Origin: Croceivirga sp009797885
Lineage (GTDB): Bacteria; Bacteroidota; Bacteroidia; Flavobacteriales; Flavobacteriaceae
Assembly (NCBI GenBank): GCA_045866215.1
Contig: AP035880.1
Coordinates: 2,852,001-2,916,000, forward strand
Direction: 5' to 3'
DNA length: 64,000 nt
The notes under the pieces are model-generated. The model was not told the origin of the DNA, made no database searches, and saw only the letters and a list, made by a program, of their open reading frames with translations. Both the position numbers and the translations under genes were made by a program. This document shows, piece after piece, positions 41,670 through 51,398 of the stretch (position 1 is the first letter of the stretch; each line of letters starts with the position of its first letter).

Positions 41670-43286
41670 ATGGCAAATTCCATGCCCGGGACGAAAACGA
41701 TTTCGCTAAACGACTACGGAATCACCCATAACAATATCCGTTACCAGCTCTCATCTGATGAATTGCATGATGCTACGCTGCAAAAAGGTCTTGGAAAGGA
41801 ATCCTCTTTAGGCGCATTGGCGGTAAGTACGGGAGAGTTTACGGGAAGGTCACCCATGGATCGGTTTATTGTAAAGGATGCAATTACTGCAGAAAAGATT
41901 TGGTGGGGAGATATCAATATTCCCTTTGAACCAGACGCTTTTGATCAATTGCATACTAAGATGGTCTCTTATTTGAATGATAAGGAGCTTTATGTGCGTG
42001 ATGCCTTTGTTTGTGCCGATCCCTTGTATAAAATGGGTGTTAGGGTCATTAACGAATATCCCTGGTCCAATTTGTTTGTGTATAATATGTTCCTAAGGCC
42101 AACTCCGAAAGAGCTTGTGGACTTTGAACCGGAATGGACGGTATTGAATGCTCCCGGTTTCCTTGCCAATGCCGAAATGGATGGAACGAGGCAACATAAT
42201 TTTGCCATTTTGAATTTTACGAAAAAGATTGCTTTGGTTGGGGGAACGGGATATACCGGTGAAATCAAAAAAGGGATTTTCTCCACACTGAACTTCATTC
42301 TGCCCACATTCAACAACGTACTACCCATGCACTGTTCTGCCAATCTGGGAGAAGATGGTGATACAGCTCTTTTCTTTGGCTTGTCCGGTACGGGGAAGAC
42401 TACCCTTTCCACAGACCCAAATAGGAGGCTGATTGGGGATGATGAGCATGGTTGGACCCCTAAAAACACTGTGTTTAACTTTGAGGGGGGCTGTTATGCC
42501 AAGGTCATTAACCTATCCCAGGAAAAGGAACCGGAGATTTACGGAGCCATTAAAAGAGGGGCCATTTTGGAGAATGTGGTCATGGATGATGATGGAAATG
42601 TAGATTTCACCGACAGTTCCATTACACAAAATACCAGGGTAAGTTATCCTATCTACCATATTACTAATATTCAGCAACCATCCGTGGGTGAGAATGTGAA
42701 GAACATTTTCTTTTTGACTGCCGATGCCTTTGGGGTATTGCCGCCAATATCAAAATTGACACCTGCCCAAGCAGCATACCACTTTATTTCCGGATATACG
42801 GCAAAGGTAGCTGGAACGGAGGCTGGGGTAATTGAACCGCAACCTTCCTTCTCCGCCTGTTTTGGTGCACCGTTCATGCCCTTGCACCCCACGGTCTATG
42901 CCGAAATGTTGAGCAACAAGATGAAAGAGTCCGGAGTGGATGTCTGGTTGATCAATACGGGTTGGACCGGTGGTCCCTATGGAGTTGGAACGCGAATGGA
43001 ACTAAAATATACCCGTGCCATGATAAGCGCTGCATTGGAAGGGAAATTGGGATTGTACAATTATGACAATTACCATATCCACTCGGTTTTTGGAGTTGCG
43101 CAGCCCCGGGAATGTCCAGGAGTCCCTACCAGTGTGCTTAGTCCGCGTGCAACCTGGAACGATGATGATGCCTACTATAAAACAGCATTTAAACTGAGTA
43201 ACGCGTTCAGGGAAAATTTTAAAAAGTTTGAAGCCTATGCCAATGAGGAAATCCGGAGGGGTGGGCCACAGCGTTATGCATTCTGA
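41670..43286 (+). CDS. pckA: phosphoenolpyruvate carboxykinase (ATP)
   Basis: 538 residues, close to E. coli PckA in length. The kinase P-loop GLSGTGKTTLS is at about 239-249, with the metal and oxaloacetate segments LIGDDEHGW near 255-263 and NTGWTGGPYGVGTRM near 430-444. It makes PEP from oxaloacetate with ATP and starts gluconeogenesis from amino or fatty acids. A strong terminator follows the stop. Confidence 0.97.
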   Translation: MANSMPGTKTISLNDYGITHNNIRYQLSSDELHDATLQKGLGKESSLGALAVSTGEFTGRSPMDRFIVKDAITAEKIWWGDINIPFEPDAFDQLHTKMVSYLNDKELYVRDAFVCADPLYKMGVRVINEYPWSNLFVYNMFLRPTPKELVDFEPEWTVLNAPGFLANAEMDGTRQHNFAILNFTKKIALVGGTGYTGEIKKGIFSTLNFILPTFNNVLPMHCSANLGEDGDTALFFGLSGTGKTTLSTDPNRRLIGDDEHGWTPKNTVFNFEGGCYAKVINLSQEKEPEIYGAIKRGAILENVVMDDDGNVDFTDSSITQNTRVSYPIYHITNIQQPSVGENVKNIFFLTADAFGVLPPISKLTPAQAAYHFISGYTAKVAGTEAGVIEPQPSFSACFGAPFMPLHPTVYAEMLSNKMKESGVDVWLINTGWTGGPYGVGTRMELKYTRAMISAALEGKLGLYNYDNYHIHSVFGVAQPRECPGVPTSVLSPRATWNDDDAYYKTAFKLSNAFRENFKKFEAYANEEIRRGGPQRYAF

Positions 43287-43291
43287 CCATA

Positions 43292-43320
43292 AAAAAAGCC
43301 CCTATTTAAGGGGCTTTTTT
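43292..43320. terminator. bidirectional intrinsic terminator
   Basis: GCCCCT/AGGGGC stem (43298-43303 and 43309-43314) flanked by six A and six T residues, so it can terminate pckA on the plus strand and the hemD-like gene on the minus strand. Confidence 0.9.
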
Positions 43321-43333
43321 GGTTTTTCCTAAT

Positions 43334-44077
43334 TTATTTATTCACATCAGAAATGTATTTCTGTAATGCCATGGTCATGGACGGGTTCTCTGGTGTGGGA
43401 GCCTTGATATCAATTCTTAGGCCTGCATCGGTAGCAGCTTTGACCGTGCTGTTTCCAAAGACGGCTATTCGGGTATCTTTTTGTTCAAAATCCGGAAAGT
43501 TTTTTAGAAGGGACTCAATACCGGAGGGACTAAAGAAAACCAGGACGTCATAGTAGACATCCCTCAAGTCGGATAAGTCACTGACCACCGTCTTGTAAAA
43601 AATACCGCGTTTCCAATTTAGGTTCAATTCATCCAGTACACTGGGAACTTGTTGTTTTAAGGTGTCGGATGACGGTAATAGGAACTTTTCATCCTTGTAC
43701 TTCTTGAACATTGGAATAAGGTCCCCGAACAAACGTTGTCCTACGTATATTTTGCGCTTTCGGTAGACCACATATTTCTGTAGATAATAGGCCACAGCTT
43801 CAGATTGGCAAAAATATTTCATACTATCCGGCACTTTAAAGCGCATTTCATCAGCTATCCTGAAAAAATGATCGACTGCATTCCTACTGGTAAGTATAAT
43901 GGCCGTAAAATCGTTTAAATCAATTTTTTGTTGGCGAACGCTTTTGGCTGTTTCACCTTCAACATGGATAAAGGGTCTAAAATCAACTTTTACCTTCGAT
44001 TTTTCAATCAGTTTGGAATATGGAGAGTTTTCCATTTTCGGTTCTGGTTGGGATACCAAAATCGTTTTTACTTTCAT
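43334..44077 (-). CDS. uroporphyrinogen-III synthase
   Basis: 247 residues from the ATG at 44077 (MKVKTILVSQPEP). A longer in-frame start 60 bases upstream would overlap the DUF4271 gene end and is rejected. The HemD-type fold has two similar halves: FTAIILTSRNAVDHFF near 57-72, and DVLVFFSPSGIESLLKNFPD near 172-191. The enzyme closes and inverts ring D in tetrapyrrole synthesis. It follows DUF4271 by five bases on the same strand. Sequence identity to classical HemD is low, so a hemD-like name is left unassigned. Confidence 0.8.
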   Translation of the reverse strand: MKVKTILVSQPEPKMENSPYSKLIEKSKVKVDFRPFIHVEGETAKSVRQQKIDLNDFTAIILTSRNAVDHFFRIADEMRFKVPDSMKYFCQSEAVAYYLQKYVVYRKRKIYVGQRLFGDLIPMFKKYKDEKFLLPSSDTLKQQVPSVLDELNLNWKRGIFYKTVVSDLSDLRDVYYDVLVFFSPSGIESLLKNFPDFEQKDTRIAVFGNSTVKAATDAGLRIDIKAPTPENPSMTMALQKYISDVNK

Positions 44078-44082
44078 AAGTT

Positions 44083-44739
44083 TCAACTGTTTAAATAGCT
44101 GACGAGTACAGCTATAGGCGAAATTTCGAGAGTGCAAAGGTACAAAATAAAATAGAATGTGTTGCCTATAATCAACTTTTGATGGGTTCTTAGGATTTTA
44201 ATGATACCAATACCGTTTATACCTATGAGAAGCAGAAAGATCAAATAAATTATGGACTTATCCCCTGGGAACACATAAATCACGAGGACATTTCCCAAAA
44301 AGGCGATCAGCCCCCCGTAATTGAAGTAGGTCAACTTTTCAAAAATAATATCGGTCATCAATTCATTATTTTCAAAAAAATACCCATTCCCTACCTGTAA
44401 TATCGTTTTAACAAGAAGGAAAACCAGTATACCCATAATCACAACAACATAAAATTCCGGAGAGGTCGTTAGGGGTTGGTCAAAAAAAATGTTTCTAGAG
44501 ATGAAAAGGAAAAGGGATAGGTTGGCAATTTGGAATATGGACATAATTAGATGAAAACCATAAAACAGCTTGCCCTTTTTCTTATTTAAGGTGATGTATT
44601 TATTATTAAAAGGTAGTATAATGAAATTGAAAAACGATGTTTTGAACAAGTATTTGCCCAACACCAGTAAAACAAGGCAGAACAACAGTATTAGTGTCAT
44701 CCAGTCAAGATATGTGATACTGCGATAGATAGGACTCAT
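44083..44739 (-). CDS. DUF4271 membrane protein
   Basis: 218 residues, six or more helices, of the DUF4271 family found in Bacteroidetes. Typical stretches are LILLFCLVLLVLGKYLF near 16-32 and a FLLVKTILQVGNGYFF segment near 105-120. Function unknown. It is linked to the uroporphyrinogen-III synthase gene in this phylum. Its start overlaps the stop of the glycosyltransferase upstream (ATGA). Confidence 0.82.
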   Translation of the reverse strand: MSPIYRSITYLDWMTLILLFCLVLLVLGKYLFKTSFFNFIILPFNNKYITLNKKKGKLFYGFHLIMSIFQIANLSLFLFISRNIFFDQPLTTSPEFYVVVIMGILVFLLVKTILQVGNGYFFENNELMTDIIFEKLTYFNYGGLIAFLGNVLVIYVFPGDKSIIYLIFLLLIGINGIGIIKILRTHQKLIIGNTFYFILYLCTLEISPIAVLVSYLNS

Positions 44740-46406
44740 GATTTCACTTTTATACTTGGGCTATTGATACCCCCGGGCAAACCATTTTCAGATATGCTGA
44801 ATTTAAGGAATTCAGGTTGTTGTTTTTGGGGTTTGGGATAATCAATACTAAAAACTGTGGTATCATTGGCCTTTAGGAACGTTGCTTCCTGTGCTATCGG
44901 TTTTATGGATATTGGCAGAATTTCAATGATATCTTTATAATCGTCTAAATAAGCTATGCTCAGTTTTAGTTTTTTTATAGGAATGTTTTTGGGATAAGGA
45001 TTGTGGATTTTAAGTGTTTGCCCCGTACTGTTCAAGTTTGCTGGTTTTGAATCTACAAAGCACCTCAGTTTTCGGAAAGATTCAAAATCATCGATATACC
45101 ATCCATAATATCTGTTGGACCTTGGCGGAACGTAGGAGAACTCTCCAGAGTTGGCGAATGGGGTAACATAGGCCACTCGTTTATGCTGCACCTTAAATTC
45201 CGAACTATCTATACTGTATTGATTTTGACGATAATAGATATTATTAAGGGAAAAGGACGTATGACCGGAATAAAAAGCATACATAGGTGCGCGGCGATAA
45301 CTATTCTCAAATACCACCGGTGTATCACCAACAATTTCATTCAATGTCCGAACCCATTCCTTTGTGCCATGGGTTTCATAATCCATAAAAGGGATAAGGG
45401 GTTGGTACAAAAGCCAGGCCCTTGCATAGAAGATTAGAACGGTGCCCATAATTCCTATCCTCCACACCCATTTTCTGTTGCTTTTTTCATTGGCAAGATG
45501 GTTAAATGTAAGTAGGAGCATAGGAATACAAATAACAATGACCCATTGGGCCTGCGCCCTGCGATGCAAAGTGGACAGGAAGAAAAAAAGGATAACACCA
45601 TAAGTTAGAAACAATAAGCTTCTTTGGAATTTGTCCTTTGGTTTCGCTTTAAAAAGTGCCCAATAGAACCATGGGAACAAGAGACCAAAATTTACCACCA
45701 GATTTAAAAGGTAACCCAGGGTGAATTCATCAAAACTGTAGGGTTGGTTGGGCCGTTCAAAAAGGTGGTACTTTACCGAGATAAAATCGTTTTCAAACAA
45801 CCAGATAAAATGGGGAACATAAGCCAGCAAGGCAACACAGACCGAAAACCATGCATATTTGTTGAAAACCAATCTGGGATTGGAGAATACTACAAAGATG
45901 ATGACCAAAACCGCATGGTACTTACTGTACAGAAGGCCCGCCATGCAAAGACCCAAAACAAAAGCTGTACCAACCGTATTCTTGCTTAGAAATTTGTTGT
46001 AAAGCCAAAGAAAAAGGGCCGTGAAAAAAAGCAAAGGGGTGTCGGGAAGGGTAAAAAAGCCATAGGCATTGAACAAAGCCATGGAAAACACGAGTAAGAA
46101 AAATAGGGCGGTATAGCGCTCTTTTTCCCTTTGTCCAACCATTGACCAAAGTAGTACAATTGTTCCAATACCAAGAAGGCAGCCCATGAAACGAACGCCC
46201 AACTCTCCAGGGAGGAGAAACCCACTTATTTTGGCAAGTAATGCTACCATAGGGGGGTGGTCAAAATATCCCCAATCCAAATTCTGGGAATAGTACCAGT
46301 AATAGGTCTCGTCGTAGAGAAGTGGGGTAAAATGGGCTTGTAGCAGATTTAGCAACAATAATATCCCTAAAAAAATAAAGAAGGTTTTGGAAAATTGATT
46401 CCCCAT
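44736..46406 (-). CDS. GT39/ArnT-type membrane glycosyltransferase
   Basis: 556 residues with about ten helices. The PMT_2/ArnT-type motif with catalytic acidic residues (YDETYYWYYSQNLDWGYFDH, about 31-50) is near the N-terminus, and the C-terminal 180 residues form a soluble domain. Such enzymes move sugars from a polyprenyl-phosphate carrier to a lipid or protein. The divergent neighbour is a Dpm1-type enzyme that makes such polyprenyl-phosphate sugars, so the two likely act in one pathway (inference). Confidence 0.85.
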   Translation of the reverse strand: MGNQFSKTFFIFLGILLLLNLLQAHFTPLLYDETYYWYYSQNLDWGYFDHPPMVALLAKISGFLLPGELGVRFMGCLLGIGTIVLLWSMVGQREKERYTALFFLLVFSMALFNAYGFFTLPDTPLLFFTALFLWLYNKFLSKNTVGTAFVLGLCMAGLLYSKYHAVLVIIFVVFSNPRLVFNKYAWFSVCVALLAYVPHFIWLFENDFISVKYHLFERPNQPYSFDEFTLGYLLNLVVNFGLLFPWFYWALFKAKPKDKFQRSLLFLTYGVILFFFLSTLHRRAQAQWVIVICIPMLLLTFNHLANEKSNRKWVWRIGIMGTVLIFYARAWLLYQPLIPFMDYETHGTKEWVRTLNEIVGDTPVVFENSYRRAPMYAFYSGHTSFSLNNIYYRQNQYSIDSSEFKVQHKRVAYVTPFANSGEFSYVPPRSNRYYGWYIDDFESFRKLRCFVDSKPANLNSTGQTLKIHNPYPKNIPIKKLKLSIAYLDDYKDIIEILPISIKPIAQEATFLKANDTTVFSIDYPKPQKQQPEFLKFSISENGLPGGINSPSIKVKS

Positions 46407-46428
46407 TAAAAAGTGTATTTATGGGATT

Positions 46429-46436
46429 CAAAGTTA
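46429..46436 (-). promoter_or_regulatory. -7 box of GT39 gene
   Basis: On the minus strand this reads TAACTTTG, an exact TAnnTTTG match, 23 bases ahead of the ATG at 46406. Confidence 0.55.
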
Positions 46437-46512
46437 TGAATTATGCCCTATCCATTTTTAGTGTATAACAAAAGGGAGTAAAACACTATTTTTACGTCTT
46501 AAACAGTGTTTT

Positions 46513-47241
46513 GTGGCAGACGGATTGGTCATTATACCCACTTTTAATGAGATTGAGAATGTAGAGGCAATCATCAAAACGGTTTTTGACCTTAAGAAGG
46601 ATTTTCATGTGCTGATTGTGGATGACAATTCCCCGGATGGTACGGCGGCGAATGTACGACAACTACAGGAGCAGTTTTCGGACAAGCTTTTTTTAGAGGT
46701 TCGGACCGAAAAATCAGGATTGGGCACCGCTTATATTCATGGATTTAAATGGGCACTTGCCCGGGATTATGAATATATTTTTGAGATGGATGCGGATTTC
46801 TCCCATAAACCAAGCGATTTGCTACGTCTGCATAGAGCATGTTTAAATGGGGCCGACATGGCCATAGGTTCACGCTATAAAAAGGGAATCAACGTTGTTA
46901 ACTGGCCCTTGGGTAGGATATTGCTATCCTATGGGGCTTCCTTTTATGTAAAACTGATTACCGGTATGCGTATAAACGATCCCACTGCGGGATTTGTTTG
47001 TTACCGGCGTAAGGTATTGGAATCGATCGATTTGGATTCGGTGCGTTTTATAGGCTATGCCTTTCAAATAGAAATGAAATTCAGGGCCCATCTCAAAAAG
47101 TTTAAAATTGAAGAAGTGTCCATTATCTTCACAGATCGAATCAATGGACAGTCCAAAATGAGTTCCAAAATTGTATGGGAAGCGGTGTTTGGGGTAATAG
47201 TCATGAAAATCAGAAGTATTTTTCAAAAGGGATTGTTTTAA
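46513..47241 (+). CDS. polyprenyl-phosphate mannosyltransferase, Dpm1 type
   Basis: 242 residues from a GTG at 46513; the start VADGLVIIPTFNEIENVEAI keeps the first beta strand. GT2 motifs are DDNSPDGT near 36-43 and the metal-binding DADFSHKP near 95-102. No membrane domain is fused. It matches polyprenol monophosphomannose synthase, which loads mannose or glucose onto the lipid carrier. It is divergent from the GT39 gene and directly upstream of the dihydroorotase gene, two bases apart. Confidence 0.88.
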   Translation: MADGLVIIPTFNEIENVEAIIKTVFDLKKDFHVLIVDDNSPDGTAANVRQLQEQFSDKLFLEVRTEKSGLGTAYIHGFKWALARDYEYIFEMDADFSHKPSDLLRLHRACLNGADMAIGSRYKKGINVVNWPLGRILLSYGASFYVKLITGMRINDPTAGFVCYRRKVLESIDLDSVRFIGYAFQIEMKFRAHLKKFKIEEVSIIFTDRINGQSKMSSKIVWEAVFGVIVMKIRSIFQKGLF

Positions 47242-47242
47242 T

Positions 47243-48577
47243 ATGGGAAAGGTTTTAATAAAGAATGCAAGGGCCGTTAACGAGGGAACGCAATTTGAAA
47301 CGGATGTTTTAATTGAAAATGAGCGGATTGTTCGTATGGATGCCAATATCTCGGATGCCAATGCCAATGTTGTGGATTTTGACGGCAATCTATTGCTTCC
47401 TGGAGTTATAGATGACCAAGTTCATTTTAGGGAACCTGGTTTGACCCATAAAGGAACCATTTATACGGAGAGCAGGGCGGCGGTTGCAGGTGGGATCACC
47501 ACTTTCATGGAACAGCCCAATACCATTCCACAGACCACAACGATTGAAGAGCACGAATCAAAATTTGCCATAGCATCAAAATCCTCTTTTGCCAATTACT
47601 CCTTTAAGTTTGGGGGCACAAATGACAATTTGGAGGAGATCAAGAGATTGGATAAAAACAGTTGTTCCGGGATAAAGCTTTTTTTGGGATCTTCAACCGG
47701 CAATATGTTGGTGGATAATGAAGCCGTTTTGGAGAATATCTTTAGGAATACGGAGTTGGTCATTTCCACACACTGCGAAGATGAAGGGACCATCCGTGCG
47801 AACATGGCCCATTATAAGGAAAAATATGGGGATGATATCCCTGTGGAGCTTCATCCTGTGATAAGGAGTGCGGAAGCCTGTTACCTCTCTTCATCCAAGG
47901 CAATAGCATTGGCAAAAAAGACCGGTGCCAGATTGCACGTATTTCATCTTTCCACTGCCAAGGAAATGGATTTGTTCACCAATAAAATTCCTTTAGGGGA
48001 AAAGAAGATCACTGCGGAAGTATGTATTCACCACCTTTGGTTTTCCGATGAAGATTATAGGGACAAAGGAACGTTGATCAAATGGAACCCAGCCGTAAAA
48101 AGTGCCACGGACAGGGCCGCTCTTTGGGAAGCCCTTTTGGATGATCGCATTGATGTGATTGCCACAGACCATGCGCCACATACCTTGGAGGAAAAAGACA
48201 ATGTATATACCAAGGCACCTTCAGGAGGACCATTGGTACAACATGCCTTGGTCGCCATGTTACAGAAGCATAAGGAAGGTAGGCTCTCGTTGGAGCAACT
48301 GGTCCAGAAAATGTGCCACAACCCAGCTATTCTATTCGATATTGAAAAAAGGGGATATATTAGGGAGGGATATTTTGCCGATTTGGTCGAAGTGGACATG
48401 GATTTCAACTGGGAAGTTAAAAAACCCAATATTCTCTATAAATGTGGTTGGTCACCCTTTGAAGGAACTACCTTTGGTACGCGGATAAAAAGGACTTTTG
48501 TAAACGGTCATTTGGCCTATGGGAATGGAGTCCTGTCCGATGAAAGTAAAGCTATGCGCTTAACTTTTGATAGATAA
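47243..48577 (+). CDS. dihydroorotase, type lacking one metal His
   Basis: 444 residues, amidohydrolase superfamily, multifunctional-complex-like branch. DDQVHFREPG lies at about 57-66: the usual DxHxH/R motif has Gln59 in place of the first His, with His61 kept. Other metal positions look present (STHCEDE near 173, FHLSTAKE near 234 and ATDHAPH near 309). The substrate pair Asn/Arg regions (EQPNTIPQTT) are also present. It converts carbamoyl-aspartate to dihydroorotate in pyrimidine synthesis. The same DDQVHF form is, as I recall, common in Bacteroidetes, so the altered ligand may be lineage-wide. Confidence 0.88.
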   Translation: MGKVLIKNARAVNEGTQFETDVLIENERIVRMDANISDANANVVDFDGNLLLPGVIDDQVHFREPGLTHKGTIYTESRAAVAGGITTFMEQPNTIPQTTTIEEHESKFAIASKSSFANYSFKFGGTNDNLEEIKRLDKNSCSGIKLFLGSSTGNMLVDNEAVLENIFRNTELVISTHCEDEGTIRANMAHYKEKYGDDIPVELHPVIRSAEACYLSSSKAIALAKKTGARLHVFHLSTAKEMDLFTNKIPLGEKKITAEVCIHHLWFSDEDYRDKGTLIKWNPAVKSATDRAALWEALLDDRIDVIATDHAPHTLEEKDNVYTKAPSGGPLVQHALVAMLQKHKEGRLSLEQLVQKMCHNPAILFDIEKRGYIREGYFADLVEVDMDFNWEVKKPNILYKCGWSPFEGTTFGTRIKRTFVNGHLAYGNGVLSDESKAMRLTFDR

Positions 48578-48584
48578 CTGAGCC

Positions 48585-49022
48585 ATGCAGCGTTTATTGA
48601 TTTTTCTTGTTTTTCCAATTCTTTTTTCCTGTAAGGAAAAGTTGATCGAACCCCCGTCAGATTTGATTTCCGAAGCAAAAATGACGGAAATTCTTTATGA
48701 TTTGGCATTGATCAACGGTTTGCGGTCTACAGATGATAGGATACTTAAAAGGCATGAAATAGAAACCATGCCCTATATCTATGAAAAATATGGAGTGGAT
48801 AGCCTGCAATTTGTGCATAGTGACCAATATTACGCATCGGTTCCAGAAATCTACCAGAAAATGTACGAATCCATCCAACAAAGAATAGAGGAAAAAATTA
48901 AGGAAATGGACAGGATAAGGGAGCAAAAAAATGATAGCGCCCGTAGTAAAAATAAACGTGTTCGGGATAGCATCAGGAAAGCATCGAACCCAGCTAGTCC
49001 CCAAACTCCCGCAAAAAAATAG
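48585..49022 (+). CDS. DUF4296 lipoprotein
   Basis: 145 residues with lipobox FSC ending at Cys16. The mature part is helical: ISEAKMTEILYDLALINGLR near 29-48, then a charged tail rich in Lys, Arg and Gln with PQTPAKK. This is the DUF4296 domain of Bacteroidetes. Function unknown. It follows dihydroorotase by eight bases, and its last 29 bases overlap the convergent epimerase gene. Confidence 0.8.
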   Translation: MQRLLIFLVFPILFSCKEKLIEPPSDLISEAKMTEILYDLALINGLRSTDDRILKRHEIETMPYIYEKYGVDSLQFVHSDQYYASVPEIYQKMYESIQQRIEEKIKEMDRIREQKNDSARSKNKRVRDSIRKASNPASPQTPAKK

Positions 49023-50004
49023 CACAGCAGGTCCTTATGCTTTCTCCCAGGTCTTCGTATTCGAAATTTAGGTCCTTTTTCAGTTTGGAATTATCGTAGA
49101 TTTCCGTTGTCCCAAAAAGGGCAGCTACCGGCTTGGAGAGTCTTCTTCGCTTGCCAAACACATTGCTTCGTATCCAATCCAGCCTCCAAAAAACCTGAAG
49201 CATCCAAGGCTTTAGCACTCTTTGGGGAGGACGTTTGTCCAACCCCTTTGCCAGCAGATCAAAAAAGTTTTTATATGTCCAATTTTCGCTGACAAGAATA
49301 TAACGTTGATTGGCAATGATGCCATCCATAAGTTGGATCATGGCCGAAGTAACGTCGTTTACGGCTACAAATCCGGTTCCACTGGGCAGGTAGTACTTGG
49401 GCTCTTTAGCGGAATAGCGAAAAAAACTACCACTACTACTTTTCCAAAAGCCTGGTGCAATAATGACCCCAGGGTTTACAATAACGACCTGAAGGCCTTC
49501 CTGGGAAGCTTTCCAAACTTCCATCTCCGCGTAATGTTTGGAGATTCCGTAAATTGTAGTGTTGGTGTTGGTCCATTCATTTTCCTCGGTGACCATTTCC
49601 CCATTGACACTACTTCCCAAAGCCGCTATGGAACTTACAAAACAGAGTTTTTCGACCAAATTTGCGATGCATAGGTTCACAATATTTGCCGTTCCCTCAA
49701 TATTGGTTTTAAGAAGCTTTTTGTCATCCTTGGGATCAAAGGAAACCAGGGCGGCAGCGTGATACACTTTTTTCACCCCTTTAAAGGCAATTTCCAGGGA
49801 AGACAAATCGCTGACGTCTGCTTTGACCCATTGGATTTTGGATAGTAATGCACTTGGATCATCACTATAATACGAAAAGATTTTTTCAACGGTCTTGATC
49901 TTATCCCGGTTGCGGTAGGTAGCCTTTATGTCCTCCCCTTTTTTGCAAAGCCCCAAAAGTAGGTGCGATCCTACCAATCCTGTTCCTCCAGTGACCAAAA
50001 TCAT
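48994..50004 (-). CDS. NAD-dependent epimerase/dehydratase family protein
   Basis: 336 residues from the ATG at 50004 (MILVTGGTGLVGSHL); a TTG two codons upstream is the alternative. The N-terminal GGTGLVGSHLLLGL is the Rossmann glycine motif, and YGISKHYAEMEV near 151-162 has the Tyr-x3-Lys pair of extended short-chain dehydrogenases. Substrate cannot be read and may be a nucleotide sugar or a lipid. The 3' end overlaps the convergent DUF4296 gene by 29 bases. Confidence 0.85.
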   Translation of the reverse strand: MILVTGGTGLVGSHLLLGLCKKGEDIKATYRNRDKIKTVEKIFSYYSDDPSALLSKIQWVKADVSDLSSLEIAFKGVKKVYHAAALVSFDPKDDKKLLKTNIEGTANIVNLCIANLVEKLCFVSSIAALGSSVNGEMVTEENEWTNTNTTIYGISKHYAEMEVWKASQEGLQVVIVNPGVIIAPGFWKSSSGSFFRYSAKEPKYYLPSGTGFVAVNDVTSAMIQLMDGIIANQRYILVSENWTYKNFFDLLAKGLDKRPPQRVLKPWMLQVFWRLDWIRSNVFGKRRRLSKPVAALFGTTEIYDNSKLKKDLNFEYEDLGESIRTCCAIFLREFGD

Positions 50005-50035
50005 GTTCAAATGTACCTATTTGAGGGCATAATTT

Positions 50036-50066
50036 TTAGCGGTACCACAACAAGATTCTATATTTG
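50036..50066 (+). promoter_or_regulatory. tyrS promoter
   Basis: -7 box TATATTTG at 50059-50066 (exact TAnnTTTG) with TTTA at 50036-50039, spaced 19 bases. It lies 24 bases ahead of the tyrS ATG. Confidence 0.6.
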
Positions 50067-50090
50067 CAGGGATTTTATAAATTTTAGTGT

Positions 50091-51398
50091 ATGGCAAAGA
50101 ATTTTGTGGCCGAGTTACAATGGAGGGGAATGTTACATGATGCAATGCCTGGTACGGAAAAGCACTTACTGTCCGGGATGCAGGCAGCTTATGTAGGCAT
50201 AGATCCCACTGCGGATTCTTTACATATTGGACATTTGGTGAGCGTTATGATGTTGCGCCATTTTCAATTGGCCGGTCATAAACCATTTGCCTTGGTGGGT
50301 GGAGCAACAGGAATGATCGGTGATCCCTCTGGAAAATCAGTGGAGCGAAATCTTCTGGATGAAGCCACACTTCGTCATAATCAAGACGCCATTAAAAACC
50401 AGTTGGCCAAGTTTTTGGACTTTGATGGTGATGCTCCCAATGCTGCGGTTCTGGTCAATAACTATGACTGGATGAAGGACTTTTCCTTTTTGGGGTTCAT
50501 TCGGGATATTGGAAAGCACATTACCGTTAATTATATGATGGCAAAGGATTCTGTTAAAAAAAGACTCTCTGCCGAAGCCAAGGAAGGGATGTCCTTTACG
50601 GAATTCACCTATCAACTGGTACAAGGATATGATTTCCTTTACCTCTACCAAAACCACAACTGCACTTTGCAGATGGGCGGAAGTGATCAGTGGGGCAATA
50701 TCACAACGGGTACCGAGCTGATAAGAAGGATTGGAGGGGGGAAAGGTTTTGCGCTGACCTGCCCCTTGATTACCAAAGCGGATGGCACCAAATTTGGGAA
50801 AACGGAGAGCGGCAATGTCTGGTTGGATCCAAAGCGGACATCACCCTATAAGTTTTATCAGTATTGGTTGAACACCTCCGATGATGATGCGGAACGTTAC
50901 ATTAAAATTTTCACCTTTCTAAGCAAGCAGGATATTGAAGAACTGGTCCGTTCACATAAAGAGGCACCACATCTTAGGGCGTTACAAAAAAAGTTGGCGG
51001 AGGAAATCACTGTTATGGTCCATTCCAGGGAAGACCTGGATAATGCTATTAAAGCAAGTTCCATACTATTTGGAAAATCGACCTCGGAAGACTTAAAACA
51101 GCTTGATGCAAAAACATTTCTGGACGTATTCGATGGAGTTCCACAAAAACAGCTTTCCGTCCATGAGCTTGAAAAAGGGATGGATATGATAGCTGCCTTG
51201 GCGGCAAAAACACATTTTTTGGCCTCAAATGGTGAAGCACGGAGGGAGTTAAAGCAGAATTCCATTTCAGTAAATAAGGAAAAGGTCAAAGAGGATTATT
51301 TGATTACCAGTAAGGATTTGATCAACAATCAATTTGTACTGCTGCAAAGGGGCAGGAAAAACTACTTTGTTTTGGAGTTTAAAGACGGAATGAATTAA
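50091..51398 (+). CDS. tyrS: tyrosyl-tRNA synthetase
   Basis: 435 residues, class I. The HIGH motif is HIGH at about 46-49 (DSLHIGHLV) and the KMSKS equivalent is KFGKT near 232-236. The tyrosine pocket segments YVGIDPTA and GGSDQWGN are present. A C-terminal S4 RNA-binding domain follows (about 370-435; NSISVNKEKV). It charges tRNA-Tyr. The last four bases overlap the convergent DUF3857 gene. Confidence 0.97.
   Translation: MAKNFVAELQWRGMLHDAMPGTEKHLLSGMQAAYVGIDPTADSLHIGHLVSVMMLRHFQLAGHKPFALVGGATGMIGDPSGKSVERNLLDEATLRHNQDAIKNQLAKFLDFDGDAPNAAVLVNNYDWMKDFSFLGFIRDIGKHITVNYMMAKDSVKKRLSAEAKEGMSFTEFTYQLVQGYDFLYLYQNHNCTLQMGGSDQWGNITTGTELIRRIGGGKGFALTCPLITKADGTKFGKTESGNVWLDPKRTSPYKFYQYWLNTSDDDAERYIKIFTFLSKQDIEELVRSHKEAPHLRALQKKLAEEITVMVHSREDLDNAIKASSILFGKSTSEDLKQLDAKTFLDVFDGVPQKQLSVHELEKGMDMIAALAAKTHFLASNGEARRELKQNSISVNKEKVKEDYLITSKDLINNQFVLLQRGRKNYFVLEFKDGMN

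Noticed and set aside
50008..50015. Minus-strand TACATTTG that matches the -7 consensus before the epimerase gene
   Set aside because: It lies only four bases from the ATG, so the start of transcription would fall inside the start codon.
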